Part shown: one piece after another, positions 1 through 8,407 of the stretch | How positions within the stretch are numbered: position 1 is the first letter of the stretch | Layout: every line of letters starts with the position of its first letter | Source of the DNA: Candidatus Vondammii sp. HM_W22 | GTDB lineage: Bacteria; Pseudomonadota; Gammaproteobacteria; Chromatiales; Chromatiaceae | Length of the DNA stretch: 64,000 bases | Assembly: GCF_022530855.2 (NCBI RefSeq) | Contig: NZ_CP099567.1 | Location: 2,790,001 to 2,854,000 of the forward strand | Reading direction: 5' to 3' | The notes under the pieces: model-generated | Databases searched by the model: none | Told to the model about the DNA's origin: nothing | What the model saw: only the letters and a program-made list of their open reading frames with translations | Translations under genes and position numbers: made by a program

Positions 1-500
1 ATGCCGGCGGCGCTACCAATCATAATATTGGGCGGATCACCCACCAGGGTTGCGGCACCACCGATATTCGACAACATGGCCTCCGCCATAAGGAAAGGCA
101 TGGGATTGCGTTCGAGCAGTCGACAGGTGAGCACGGTCAGCGGGGCAAAAACGATCACCGTGGTGACGTTATCAAGAACCATGCTGATCAGGCTGACACC
201 AAGGCACAGATAAAGCAGCAGCAACCGGGCATCACCCCGGGCCAGTTTGGTCATACGGATGGCCAGATATTCAAAAGCACCGGTGGAACGCAGCATGGCC
301 ACCACCATCATCATAGCGGCCAGTAGAAAAATAGTATTGCCGTCGATTGCCTGAATGGCAGATTCCTGGCTATAGAAGCCACCAAGCATGCCGATCCACA
401 CCATCACCACAGCACCGAGGATAGCCGCACTGGTCCGGTGCAGCAGCTCAGAGAAGATAAGGATATAGCTCCCGACCAGAATGGCCAGGGAGATAAGCAT
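1..500 (-). CDS. ArsB/NhaD-type (ion transporter superfamily) membrane transporter, N-terminal part
   Basis: Reading from an ATG at 498-500 towards the left edge, the frame is open for about 166 codons and leaves the window, so only the N-terminal part is present. It is almost entirely hydrophobic, with several membrane segments (the first begins MLISLAILVGSYILIF). It carries LDNVTTVIVFAPLT and GGAATLVGDPPNIMIGS, sequences typical of the ArsB/NhaD/CitMHS ion-transporter superfamily, where the conserved Asp-Asn and DPPN segments lie in the transport core. A GGAGGAGG purine run lies about 13 bases before the ATG. The gene starts 44 bases after the CBS-domain gene on the same strand, so the two probably form an operon. 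NhaD-type sodium/proton antiport is the likeliest role, but arsenite or dicarboxylate transport cannot be excluded from a partial protein. Confidence 0.8.
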   Translation of the reverse strand, partial: MLISLAILVGSYILIFSELLHRTSAAILGAVVMVWIGMLGGFYSQESAIQAIDGNTIFLLAAMMMVVAMLRSTGAFEYLAIRMTKLARGDARLLLLYLCLGVSLISMVLDNVTTVIVFAPLTVLTCRLLERNPMPFLMAEAMLSNIGGAATLVGDPPNIMIGSAAG

Positions 501-544
501 TTCGCTGGTAAACGCCTCCTCCACTAAATTTGACCCAGCAGCAT

Positions 545-973
545 TTACCGAGCCAGTTCCAGACGGGTAATCGATCCCTGGTAGTGCCCTTGATCCATCA
601 GGAACAGGCAAGTGGTATCAAAACTCTCCATAATGGCCAAGGCTTTTATCACCGGGGAGTGGGGAGTCAGCGCAGGGGGGTTCTCATCGACTAATGTCTC
701 CACTGGCTGCTCCAATAACTGTTGAAGGCTGGTCAAGGTGATATTGAGATGATCGATGGCATCACCCAGAAGATGAGCGCCCTTCACCAGATCAGAAGGT
801 AGACCTGCCAGTCTGAATATCCGGTCGATGGTGATTCGACCGGTCACCGCACCACTTGTGTCGCAGAACGGGATTGCTGAGACTTGCTTGTCAACGCACT
901 CAGCCAGCACATCCTTCACCTTCATCCCTGCCCTGGCCACGGCGGTTAATACTGCAATGCCAGATAATTCCAT
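545..973 (-). CDS. CBS-domain protein
   Basis: A 142-residue protein with two CBS-like halves. The first is around VKDVLAECVDKQVSAIPFCD (residues about 19-38) and the second around LVDENPPALTPHSPVIKALA. A short helical linker (ITLTSLQQLLEQPVETL) lies between them. CBS pairs bind adenosyl ligands and usually regulate a partner enzyme or transporter. The gene lies directly upstream of the ion-transporter gene on the same strand, so a sensor or regulatory role for that transporter is plausible but inferred. The true start may be the internal Met at residue 17 (MKVKDVL). No catalytic domain is attached. Confidence 0.65.
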   Translation of the reverse strand: MELSGIAVLTAVARAGMKVKDVLAECVDKQVSAIPFCDTSGAVTGRITIDRIFRLAGLPSDLVKGAHLLGDAIDHLNITLTSLQQLLEQPVETLVDENPPALTPHSPVIKALAIMESFDTTCLFLMDQGHYQGSITRLELAR

Positions 974-1142
974 AGCCCACCCGGCAATTGTTAATCAGTA
1001 TCCGCCCAGAAACAGCACTAAATCGACGAAGTGACCGTAAACAAGGTGCAAAGTACGCAAAGATTACATATTGAAAAACAAAAATAGCCTCCGTGTACTC
1101 TGGGCTCCTCTGGATTTTTTGAGTGTTTCCGGATGATTATAA

Positions 1143-2540
1143 TTAGAGTATCGGTATCGGCAACATCTTTCCATTGACGGTCAGCAATCCATCCGAAAGG
1201 CTCGCTTTAGTGGTGATATCCCCGCCATCCCTTACCAGCATCTCCTGAAGCAACCACTGCTCCAACTGCTGATTGGCAGCTGTCTTTGCCATGCGGCTCA
1301 ACTGCTGTTTATCCGGCACGTCGACTCTCTCTCCAGCTTGCCTGCGCTGTTCCAGCCGTTGCGTAACCTGCCTTTCAGCCTGCTGGATAAGAAGTTGCCG
1401 AAAAAGCGTTTCAGGCATACGCAGAGATGCATCGACAACCAGCTTGCCCAGTACCGCAGAAATATCCCCGACCTGTTTCCACTCAAGCCCCCCTGATTGA
1501 ATGGAGAAGTGCGCCTCCACAATGCCATCCGGCGTTTTCACCCGAAGCCGCTCAACAGCCAGACGGGGATCAGACTTCAGAAATTCCGGTCCGCTCTCCA
1601 TCAGGACGCCCATCACAGCCGTTTGCTTCTCCACTTCGGACAACTGCCTCGTGTTGATCTGTTGCAGCGACTCCTGAAGCTCAGCCATCAATTTGCCTGA
1701 AATGTGATCAATCGCCACCTTCAGCTCAGCCGGACCATAAACTTGATCACCAACACTGGCTTTCTCCAGCCGATAGAGTGCAAATCCCGAAACATTACCA
1801 CCTTCAGCACTGCTCTCCACCTCGATGCCAATACCAGCCAGCCTGATCCGGGTACCAGTAGCAGTATCCTGAATATCAAGATATTCTATCTCGAACTGAC
1901 CGCCGCCGAGCATAAAACCGGAAGCATCATCAAGCCCGGAACTGGAATTCAGTTCCACCCGGCCGACTTCCAGCAGTTTGGCATCACCCTCAATCAGCTT
2001 CAATCCGTTCATATTCAAATGAATATCCGCCTGATCAAGGTCGGAGCTGAAGGTCAGTTCACCCTGCACACCACCAAGCCGGATTCCAGGACGCTTGCCA
2101 CTGGCGGCAATCTCTACCTGGGGCAGATCCACCTGTGTGGTTCCTGTGCCACCCAAACCAATAGAGGTTCGGATAGTGGCCGGGTAGTCGGCTGGAAAAA
2201 CCGGCTCACCATCAACCAGCATCTCACTCTCGACCACTGCCATACCCAGCCCTTCCGTGGTCAGGAGACCATGAGAAATATGGCTTAGCAGGGTAAACCT
2301 GTACTCTTTGGATTGAATCTGGCCCGTGTCAGATGAAGTCGGAACCATCAGGGATAATTCGGTCTCAGCACGGGAACCAAACCAGCCGCGCTGGTAACTG
2401 CGGCCAACGATCTGCAGGCCGCCCTTTTCAAGCCGACTGAGCAACGTTTCATAGCGCTCTTCCGTCTGAAAGCCGATCACACCGGGAATCACCAGAAGGG
2501 TCACGCCAAGAATCAGAAATATGACAATTAATCGCTTCAT
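1143..2540 (-). CDS. DUF945 (YdgA-like) family protein
   Basis: A 465-residue protein. The N-terminus is a single hydrophobic segment (residues about 4-24, LIVIFLILGVTLLVIPGVIG), a signal anchor, so the bulk is probably periplasmic. The segment after it, YETLLSRLEKGGLQIVGRSY then QRGWFGSRAETEL, is the characteristic opening of the DUF945/YdgA family. The rest is beta-rich with a Gln/Arg-rich helix near residues 385-430. An AGAGGA ribosome-binding site lies 6 bases before the ATG. The biochemical function of this family is not firmly known. The gene stands alone between the CBS gene and dxs, all on the minus strand with gaps over 150 bases. Confidence 0.7.
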   Translation of the reverse strand: MKRLIVIFLILGVTLLVIPGVIGFQTEERYETLLSRLEKGGLQIVGRSYQRGWFGSRAETELSLMVPTSSDTGQIQSKEYRFTLLSHISHGLLTTEGLGMAVVESEMLVDGEPVFPADYPATIRTSIGLGGTGTTQVDLPQVEIAASGKRPGIRLGGVQGELTFSSDLDQADIHLNMNGLKLIEGDAKLLEVGRVELNSSSGLDDASGFMLGGGQFEIEYLDIQDTATGTRIRLAGIGIEVESSAEGGNVSGFALYRLEKASVGDQVYGPAELKVAIDHISGKLMAELQESLQQINTRQLSEVEKQTAVMGVLMESGPEFLKSDPRLAVERLRVKTPDGIVEAHFSIQSGGLEWKQVGDISAVLGKLVVDASLRMPETLFRQLLIQQAERQVTQRLEQRRQAGERVDVPDKQQLSRMAKTAANQQLEQWLLQEMLVRDGGDITTKASLSDGLLTVNGKMLPIPIL

Positions 2541-2716
2541 TTAATCCTCTTTCCTGCAATGCCTCAGTAATACCATGCAAATGTTTACGAGTGGGGAAAT
2601 CAAAAAAACGCGCAACTATTCAGCATAATCTATAGAAATTCTGTAAGTATCAGCTTCAAACTTCACCTTCCTGGTGAATAGTTACAAAATAGCAAAGCGT
2701 GCCGGTTGAATAATAA

Positions 2717-4636
2717 TCAAACAGAGCCGATAATTTGGCCTTCATTACTCCCCAATGCCAGGGAAACCGTCCGTAGCAGACCCGCGACATCCAGCCCCGC
2801 CTCGCCGAGCTGTTGCTGCTGCGTTGCATGCTCTATAAACCGGTCAGGAAGACCCAGGTTAATGGCATGCACAGCATGCTGCTGTATAGATGCCAGATAC
2901 TCGTTTACAGCCGAGCCGGCACCGCCCTGTATCACATTCTCTTCCAAGGTGACCAACAACTCGTGGCTGTCGGCCAACGCCAGCACGAGCGCCTCATCCA
3001 GCGGTTTTACAAACCGCATATTGACGACGGTTGCATCCAGACGCTCCGCCACCTCCTCTGCAACCGAAAGCAGGCTGCCAAACGCAAGAAATGCCACTTT
3101 CCGGCCCTGACGACGAATCTCACCCTTACCCAGAGGCAAAACCTCTAGTGCGGCGGAGATCGCCACACCCGGTCCGGTCCCTCTCGGATAGCGAACCAGC
3201 GCAGGTCCCTGATGCTGGTAACCGGTTTGCAGCATCTGCCGACACTCATTTTCATCCGCCGGTGTCATCACCACCATGTTGGGGATACAACGGGCATAGC
3301 TAAGATCCAAGATGCCGCTGTGAGTCGCACCATCCGCGCCCACCTGACCGGCACGATCCACCGCAAAGGTGACATCCAGATTTTGCAGCGCCACATCATG
3401 CACCAGCTGATCGTAGGCCCGCTGCAGAAACGTGGAGTAAATGGCGACCACCGGCTTGCCCCCATTGCAGGCAATACCGGCGGCAAAGGTAACGGCATGC
3501 TGCTCAGCAATACCGACATCGAAATACCTATTCGGGAAGCGTTTGGAGTACTCAACCATTCCCGACCCTTCGCACATGGCAGGCGTGATGGCGACCAGAC
3601 GATCATCTTCAGACGCTGCATCACACAGCCACTGGCCAAACACCTTGGTGTAAGTCGGGCCACTGGCCGGCTTCTGATTCATCTTGCCGGTTTCGAGGTT
3701 AAACGGGGTGACGCCGTGATAGACACAGGGATCACCTTCTGCCGGTTTATATCCTCGCCCCTTTTGTGTCACTACATGGAGCAGCCGTGGTCCCGACATC
3801 GCCCTCATGTTTTTCAGCGTTGTAACCAGGGTCTCCTGGTCGTGGCCATCGATCGGGCCAATATAGTTAAAACCCAGCTCTTCAAACAGTGTGCCGGGCA
3901 TCACCATCCCCTTCATATGCTCTTCCCAGCGCCCCACCAACTCACTGATATTAGGCATATTGCTGAGGGCCGATTTCCCCCCTTCGCGCACACTGGTATA
4001 GAATTTACTGGAAAGAACGCGGGCGAGGTGGTTCCTGAATGCTCCGACCGGAGCCGATATGGACATATCGTTATCATTGAGAACTACCAGCAGATCCAGG
4101 TCCAGGGCGCCGGCATGATTCAACGCCTCGAAAGCCATGCCGCCGCCCATGGCGGCATCACCAATCACCGCAACGACGTTACACCGCTCACCACGCTGTT
4201 TGGCCGCCACCGCCATACCCAGGGCTGCACTGATAGAGGTACTGGCGTGGCCGGTTCCAAAAACATCGTACTCACTCTCGTCCCTGCGTGGAAAACCGGA
4301 GAGGCCCTCTTTCTGGCGCAAAGAGCCCATCTGCTCGCGCCGGCCGGTAAGAATTTTATGGGGATAGGCCTGATGTCCCACATCCCAGATCAGAGGATCA
4401 TCGGGTGTATCAAAAACATAATGGAGAGCAATGGTCAGCTCGACCACACCCAGGCCTGCCGCCAGATGCCCTCCTGTCCGGGAGACCGTATCGATCAGAA
4501 ACCGCCGCAGTTCACCAGCTAATACATTGAGTTGCGGCAGGGATAGTCGGCGCAAATCAGCAGGCAGGTTAATGCTGCCAAGCAGATCACCCGCATTGGA
4601 TTTAGTACTCCCGCTATCAACTGGCCGTTTTGACAT
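2717..4636 (-). CDS. dxs: 1-deoxy-D-xylulose-5-phosphate synthase
   Basis: A 639-residue protein of full family length. It condenses pyruvate with glyceraldehyde 3-phosphate, using thiamine diphosphate, in the first step of the MEP isoprenoid pathway; the product also feeds thiamine and pyridoxal synthesis. Diagnostic segments are the opening [41 protein letters not shown], the ThDP/metal site [18 protein letters not shown], the catalytic Glu in [14 protein letters not shown], and the transketolase C-terminal domain with RYPRGTGPG. The gene is cytosolic and apparently monocistronic: both neighbours are over 170 bases away, with no clear terminator on either side. The upstream sequence has only a weak ribosome-binding site (AGGGT directly before ATG). 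The long plus-strand frame opposite it is an antisense shadow. Confidence 0.97.
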   Translation of the reverse strand: MSKRPVDSGSTKSNAGDLLGSINLPADLRRLSLPQLNVLAGELRRFLIDTVSRTGGHLAAGLGVVELTIALHYVFDTPDDPLIWDVGHQAYPHKILTGRREQMGSLRQKEGLSGFPRRDESEYDVFGTGHASTSISAALGMAVAAKQRGERCNVVAVIGDAAMGGGMAFEALNHAGALDLDLLVVLNDNDMSISAPVGAFRNHLARVLSSKFYTSVREGGKSALSNMPNISELVGRWEEHMKGMVMPGTLFEELGFNYIGPIDGHDQETLVTTLKNMRAMSGPRLLHVVTQKGRGYKPAEGDPCVYHGVTPFNLETGKMNQKPASGPTYTKVFGQWLCDAASEDDRLVAITPAMCEGSGMVEYSKRFPNRYFDVGIAEQHAVTFAAGIACNGGKPVVAIYSTFLQRAYDQLVHDVALQNLDVTFAVDRAGQVGADGATHSGILDLSYARCIPNMVVMTPADENECRQMLQTGYQHQGPALVRYPRGTGPGVAISAALEVLPLGKGEIRRQGRKVAFLAFGSLLSVAEEVAERLDATVVNMRFVKPLDEALVLALADSHELLVTLEENVIQGGAGSAVNEYLASIQQHAVHAINLGLPDRFIEHATQQQQLGEAGLDVAGLLRTVSLALGSNEGQIIGSV

Positions 4637-4873
4637 ACCCTATCCCGGTTAATGCGCTCTTGAGAACCGCGTTAAACCCTGACCTCTGCCGAACCCTTGA
4701 GTCCATCCCAGTGCCACAAAACGAACCATTCTAGCCTACCAACACAACTTTAGTCGCTATCTATTTTCAGGCCGCCCATGGGCAGCCCGAATAGATGTAA
4801 ACTCGCAATGGCGCAGTGCCACTGTTAAAAAAAGGGTATGGGCTCTTTAAGAATCCACCTAAGTTTTGATGGG

Positions 4874-5770
4874 CTAAACACCCTTCATTGCATCGCTCAG
4901 AAGATACGCTTTAAATGCCTGAGCAGAAGGAGAGAGGCGCTTGCCGCGACGGTGAACGATGTACCATTTCCGGTTCAACGGGAAGGCTTCCACATCCAGA
5001 ACCGCCAGCCGCCCCGTCTCCATCTCCAGTTCCATGGTGTGGGTTGAGATAATCCCCAGGCCAAGTCCGGCTCTCACCCCTTGTTTGATCGCCTCAGTAC
5101 GAGTCATCACCATCCCCTGTTTAATAGTGATGCCCCGCTTTTCAAAAAAGCGCTTCATCGCGAGCCGCGTACCGGAACCCGCCTCCCGCATCAGAAAAGT
5201 CTCTTCAGACAGTCGGCTTAATGCGATCTTCTTCACACCTGCTAAAGGATGGTCCACAGGTGCAATCACCACCAATGGATTATCCATGAAGGGTACGGCA
5301 TCCAGATCCAGCCCCTCAGGTGGCTGTCCCATAAGCACCAGATCTTTTTCATTCTGCTCCAGCAGGCGCACCAGGTTTTTGCGATTGGTCACTTCAAGGC
5401 TCAGTTTTACCTTGGGATAGAGATGGGAAAAGCCACCCAGTGCCCTTGGAGCAAAATAGTTGATGGTACTGGCCACCGCGATATCGAGACGCCCACGATT
5501 CAACCCTTTGAGGGATTCCATCACCTCTTCCATATCTTCCATCTGGCCGAAAATCGAACGGCCATAGCCATGCAGCTCCCTTCCCGCCTCAGTCAGAAGC
5601 ACTTTCTTCCCTATTTTCTCAAACATAGGTAATCCGATAATCTCTTCCAACTGCTTGATCTGCATAGAGACTGCCGGTTGACTCAGAAACAGCTCTTTTG
5701 CTGCCCGGGTATAGCTGAGATGCGTAGCCACAGCCTCAAAGACCTTCAACTGTCTAAACGTAATACTCAT
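4874..5770 (-). CDS. cbbR: LysR-family transcriptional regulator of the RuBisCO operon
   Basis: A LysR regulator of 298 residues, counted from the ATG at 5768-5770 (MSITFRQLKVFEAVATHLSY). The open frame could begin at a GTG at 5815, but the family normally starts with the winged helix at residues 1-60, so the ATG is preferred; GGGAA lies just upstream. The DNA-binding helix-turn-helix is YTRAAKELFLSQPAVSMQIKQ. The rest is the substrate-binding-like effector domain (residues about 90-295). It is divergently transcribed from cbbM across a 275-base gap, the standard arrangement for CbbR, which activates Calvin-cycle genes in response to metabolites such as RuBP and NADPH. The assignment to CbbR rests on family plus position. 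Confidence 0.9.
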   Translation of the reverse strand: MSITFRQLKVFEAVATHLSYTRAAKELFLSQPAVSMQIKQLEEIIGLPMFEKIGKKVLLTEAGRELHGYGRSIFGQMEDMEEVMESLKGLNRGRLDIAVASTINYFAPRALGGFSHLYPKVKLSLEVTNRKNLVRLLEQNEKDLVLMGQPPEGLDLDAVPFMDNPLVVIAPVDHPLAGVKKIALSRLSEETFLMREAGSGTRLAMKRFFEKRGITIKQGMVMTRTEAIKQGVRAGLGLGIISTHTMELEMETGRLAVLDVEAFPLNRKWYIVHRRGKRLSPSAQAFKAYLLSDAMKGV

Positions 5771-5905
5771 AATTGTTCCCGTCAACATCACCTTGAAAGG
5801 TAGATTTTCAATCACAACCTACAGATGTTTGCGGGAGGGTGTGGATATGCCCTTCTGCACAGACTTTACTGATAACTTACCCTGAAGGAGTACAAGCATA
5901 ACATT

Positions 5906-5956
5906 TGCCTTATGGTTTCCATCAAAAACTTTGAATTTTGTTTATATCATAAGGCA
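5906..5956. promoter_or_regulatory. Candidate CbbR operator: 9-bp inverted repeat in the cbbR-cbbM divergent promoter
   Basis: TGCCTTATG at 5906-5914 and its exact reverse complement CATAAGGCA at 5948-5956 are separated by 33 AT-rich bases. LysR regulators bind dyads with a T-N11-A core and often protect two sites over about 50-60 bp in the shared promoter. The position, 90-140 bases before cbbM, fits such an operator. The repeat is seen directly; binding by CbbR is inferred. Confidence 0.5.
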
Positions 5957-6045
5957 GCTATATTTCGTCCCAGTCCTGGCGGGCCGTTACTGAAACAGCC
6001 CGCCGGAAATCCACGATAAACCTAACAATACAGAGGTTACGCATC

Positions 6046-7431
6046 ATGGCCCTTGACCAATCCAGTCGATATTCCGACCTGAGTCTGAGAGAAGAAGAGC
6101 TGATCGCCGGAGGCAAACACATTCTTTGCGCCTACAAGATGAAACCGGCTACCGGCCATGGCTACCTGGAAGCGGCCACCCACTTTGCAGCCGAGTCCTC
6201 TACCGGCACCAACGTTGAGGTCTCCACCACCGACGACTTCACCAAGGGCGTTGACGCACTGGTCTATTACATCGATGAGGCCACAGAGGATATGCGCATC
6301 GCCTATCCGATGGAGCTGTTCGACCGTAACATCACCGATGGCCGCATGATGCTGGTCTCCTTCCTGACTCTGGCGATTGGTAACAACCAGGGCATGGGCG
6401 ACATCGCCTATGGTCAGATGATCGACTTTTTCGTACCCCCCCGCGCCATCCAGCTGTTCGATGGCCCGGCCAAAGACATTTCCGACCTGTGGCGCATCCT
6501 CGGCCGCCCGTTGGAAAATGGCGGCTACATCGCCGGCACCATCATCAAGCCCAAGCTGGGCCTGCGCCCCGAGCCCTTCGCCGAAGCCGCCTACCAGTTC
6601 TGGCTGGGTGGCGACTTCATCAAGAATGACGAGCCTCAGGGCAACCAGGTGTTCTGCCCTACCAAGAAGGTAATCCCTCTGGTGGCTGACGCCATGAAGC
6701 GCGCCCAGGACGAGACCGGCGAAGCCAAACTATTCTCAGCCAACATCACCGCCGACGACTACCATGAGATGTGTGCCCGTGCGGACTATATCCTGGAAGT
6801 CTTCGGTGAAGACGCCGATAAAGTCGCCTTTCTGGTTGATGGTTTCGTCGGTGGCCCAGGCATGATCACCACTGCCCGCCGTCAGTATCCGAACCAATAC
6901 CTGCACTACCATCGTGCCGGCCACGGCATGATCACCTCGCCTTCTTCCAGACGTGGTTACACTGCGTTTGTTCTGGCCAAGATGTCACGTCTACAGGGTG
7001 CCTCCGGTATCCATGTCGGCACCATGGGCTACGGAAAAATGGAAGGTGGCGCTGACGACAAGATCATCGCCTACATGATTGAGCGTGACGAGTGCCAGGG
7101 CCCGATCTACAACCAGAAATGGTTTGGTATGAAGCCTACTACCCCGATCATCTCCGGTGGCATGAACGCCCTGCGTCTCCCAGGCTTCTTCGAGAACCTG
7201 GGCCACGGCAACGTGATCAATACCGCCGGCGGTGGCTCCTATGGCCACATCGACAGCCCAGCTGCCGGTGCGACCTCTCTGCGTCAGGCCTACGAGTGTT
7301 GGGTAGAGGGTGCCGATCCGATTGAGTTTGCGAAAGAGCACAATGAATTCGCTCGCGCATTCGAATCCTTCCCACACGATGCCGACGCTATCTTCCCAGG
7401 ATGGCGCGACAAGCTGGGCGTACACAAGTAA
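6046..7431 (+). CDS. cbbM: Ribulose-1,5-bisphosphate carboxylase/oxygenase, form II
   Basis: A 461-residue form II RuBisCO, the CO2-fixing enzyme of the Calvin-Benson-Bassham cycle, which works as large-subunit dimers or their multimers; no small-subunit gene is nearby. The catalytic lysine is in [12 protein letters not shown] (K168) and the carbamylated lysine in [14 protein letters not shown] (K193), both in form II wording. Further active-site segments are [35 protein letters not shown] and [18 protein letters not shown]. The start ATG follows an AGAGG site by 9 bases. It is preceded by a divergent cbbR and followed by a terminator and then cbbQ/cbbO. Codon third positions are GC-rich, as expected for a highly expressed core gene. 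The assignment is secure. Confidence 0.98.
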   Translation: MALDQSSRYSDLSLREEELIAGGKHILCAYKMKPATGHGYLEAATHFAAESSTGTNVEVSTTDDFTKGVDALVYYIDEATEDMRIAYPMELFDRNITDGRMMLVSFLTLAIGNNQGMGDIAYGQMIDFFVPPRAIQLFDGPAKDISDLWRILGRPLENGGYIAGTIIKPKLGLRPEPFAEAAYQFWLGGDFIKNDEPQGNQVFCPTKKVIPLVADAMKRAQDETGEAKLFSANITADDYHEMCARADYILEVFGEDADKVAFLVDGFVGGPGMITTARRQYPNQYLHYHRAGHGMITSPSSRRGYTAFVLAKMSRLQGASGIHVGTMGYGKMEGGADDKIIAYMIERDECQGPIYNQKWFGMKPTTPIISGGMNALRLPGFFENLGHGNVINTAGGGSYGHIDSPAAGATSLRQAYECWVEGADPIEFAKEHNEFARAFESFPHDADAIFPGWRDKLGVHK

Positions 7432-7453
7432 GTTGGACGCTTAGCCGGAAAAA

Positions 7454-7492
7454 CCCCCGCCACTATGTTGCATAGAGCGGGGGCTTTTTTTT
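7454..7492 (+). terminator. Rho-independent terminator after cbbM
   Basis: CCCCCGC at 7454-7460 pairs with GCGGGGG at 7477-7483, with a 16-base loop, followed by C and a run of eight T. It lies 22 bases after the cbbM stop and about 100 bases before cbbQ, so it would end or attenuate transcription between RuBisCO and its activase genes. Confidence 0.9.
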
Positions 7493-7588
7493 CACCACAG
7501 AGGTGGAAGCGGCATCATTGTCGATGCTGCCATATCCGTACATACTGATCCCCTGTCCCCTGCAATGGACTTAATAAGAAGGTACTTA

Positions 7589-8395
7589 ATGATGTCTGAT
7601 ATCGAACAATACAAAATAACCGAAGAGCCTTTTTATCAGGAGCAGGGCAACGAAACAGGGCTCTACGAAGCCGCCTATTCATCTCGCTTGCCGGTGATGG
7701 TCAAAGGCCCGACCGGGTGTGGTAAATCCCGTTTCATCGAACACATGGCCTGGAAGCTGGGAAAACCCCTGATTACCGTAGCCTGTAATGAAGACATGAC
7801 GGCATCCGATCTGGTCGGCCGCTACCTGCTGGATGCAGACGGCACCCGCTGGCTGGACGGCCCACTGACTACGGCGGCGCGCATCGGCGCCATCTGTTAT
7901 CTGGATGAGGTGGTGGAAGCACGACAGGACACGACGGTGGTAATTCATCCGCTGACCGATCACCGCCGCACGCTGCCCCTGGATAAAAAAGGTGAAGTGA
8001 TAAAAGCACACCCTGATTTTCAGCTGGTGATCTCCTACAACCCTGGCTATCAAAGCCTGATGAAGGATCTCAAACAGTCCACCAAACAACGCTTTTGCGC
8101 GCTGGATTTTGATTATGCCTCTGCCGACCTCGAAGTTGAGATCATTGCCAAGGAGACTGGAATCAATACGGAAACAGCAGCCAAGCTGGTGAAAATCGGA
8201 CAGGCAGCCCGCAACCTCAAGGGTCACGGCCTGGATGAGGGCATATCCACCCGCCTCTTGGTCTATGCCGCCAATCTGATCCTACAGGGCATCGCAGCTA
8301 CGGATGCCTGCCGTATGGCACTGGTCCGCCCGATTACCGATGATGCGGATATCCGCAGCACCCTGGATCACGCGATCGACACCATCTTTGCCTAA
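7589..8395 (+). CDS. cbbQ: RuBisCO activase AAA+ ATPase CbbQ
   Basis: A MoxR-type AAA+ ATPase of about 268 residues. Walker A is GPTGCGKS (near residue 41) and Walker B is AICYLDEVVEA, followed by sensor 1 in LVISYNPGYQS and a C-terminal CbbQ domain. With CbbO it forms the CbbQO activase, which remodels RuBisCO to release inhibitory sugar phosphates. The frame opens at 7565, but an AGAAGG site at 7577-7582 points to the tandem ATGs at 7589 or 7592; related proteins begin near MSDIEQY (7592). cbbO starts 12 bases after the stop, so the two are co-transcribed. Separation from cbbM by a terminator suggests lower, or separately controlled, activase expression. Confidence 0.95.
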   Translation: MMSDIEQYKITEEPFYQEQGNETGLYEAAYSSRLPVMVKGPTGCGKSRFIEHMAWKLGKPLITVACNEDMTASDLVGRYLLDADGTRWLDGPLTTAARIGAICYLDEVVEARQDTTVVIHPLTDHRRTLPLDKKGEVIKAHPDFQLVISYNPGYQSLMKDLKQSTKQRFCALDFDYASADLEVEIIAKETGINTETAAKLVKIGQAARNLKGHGLDEGISTRLLVYAANLILQGIAATDACRMALVRPITDDADIRSTLDHAIDTIFA

Positions 8396-8407
8396 CCGGA
8401 GAGTCCC

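Noticed and set aside
1704-2288. 194-residue plus-strand frame
   Set aside because: Antisense shadow of the DUF945 gene, with no ribosome-binding site or motif.
3212-4522. 436-residue open frame on the plus strand
   Set aside because: It is antisense to dxs, whose family identity is certain. The frame is open because of codon composition and shows no family motif.
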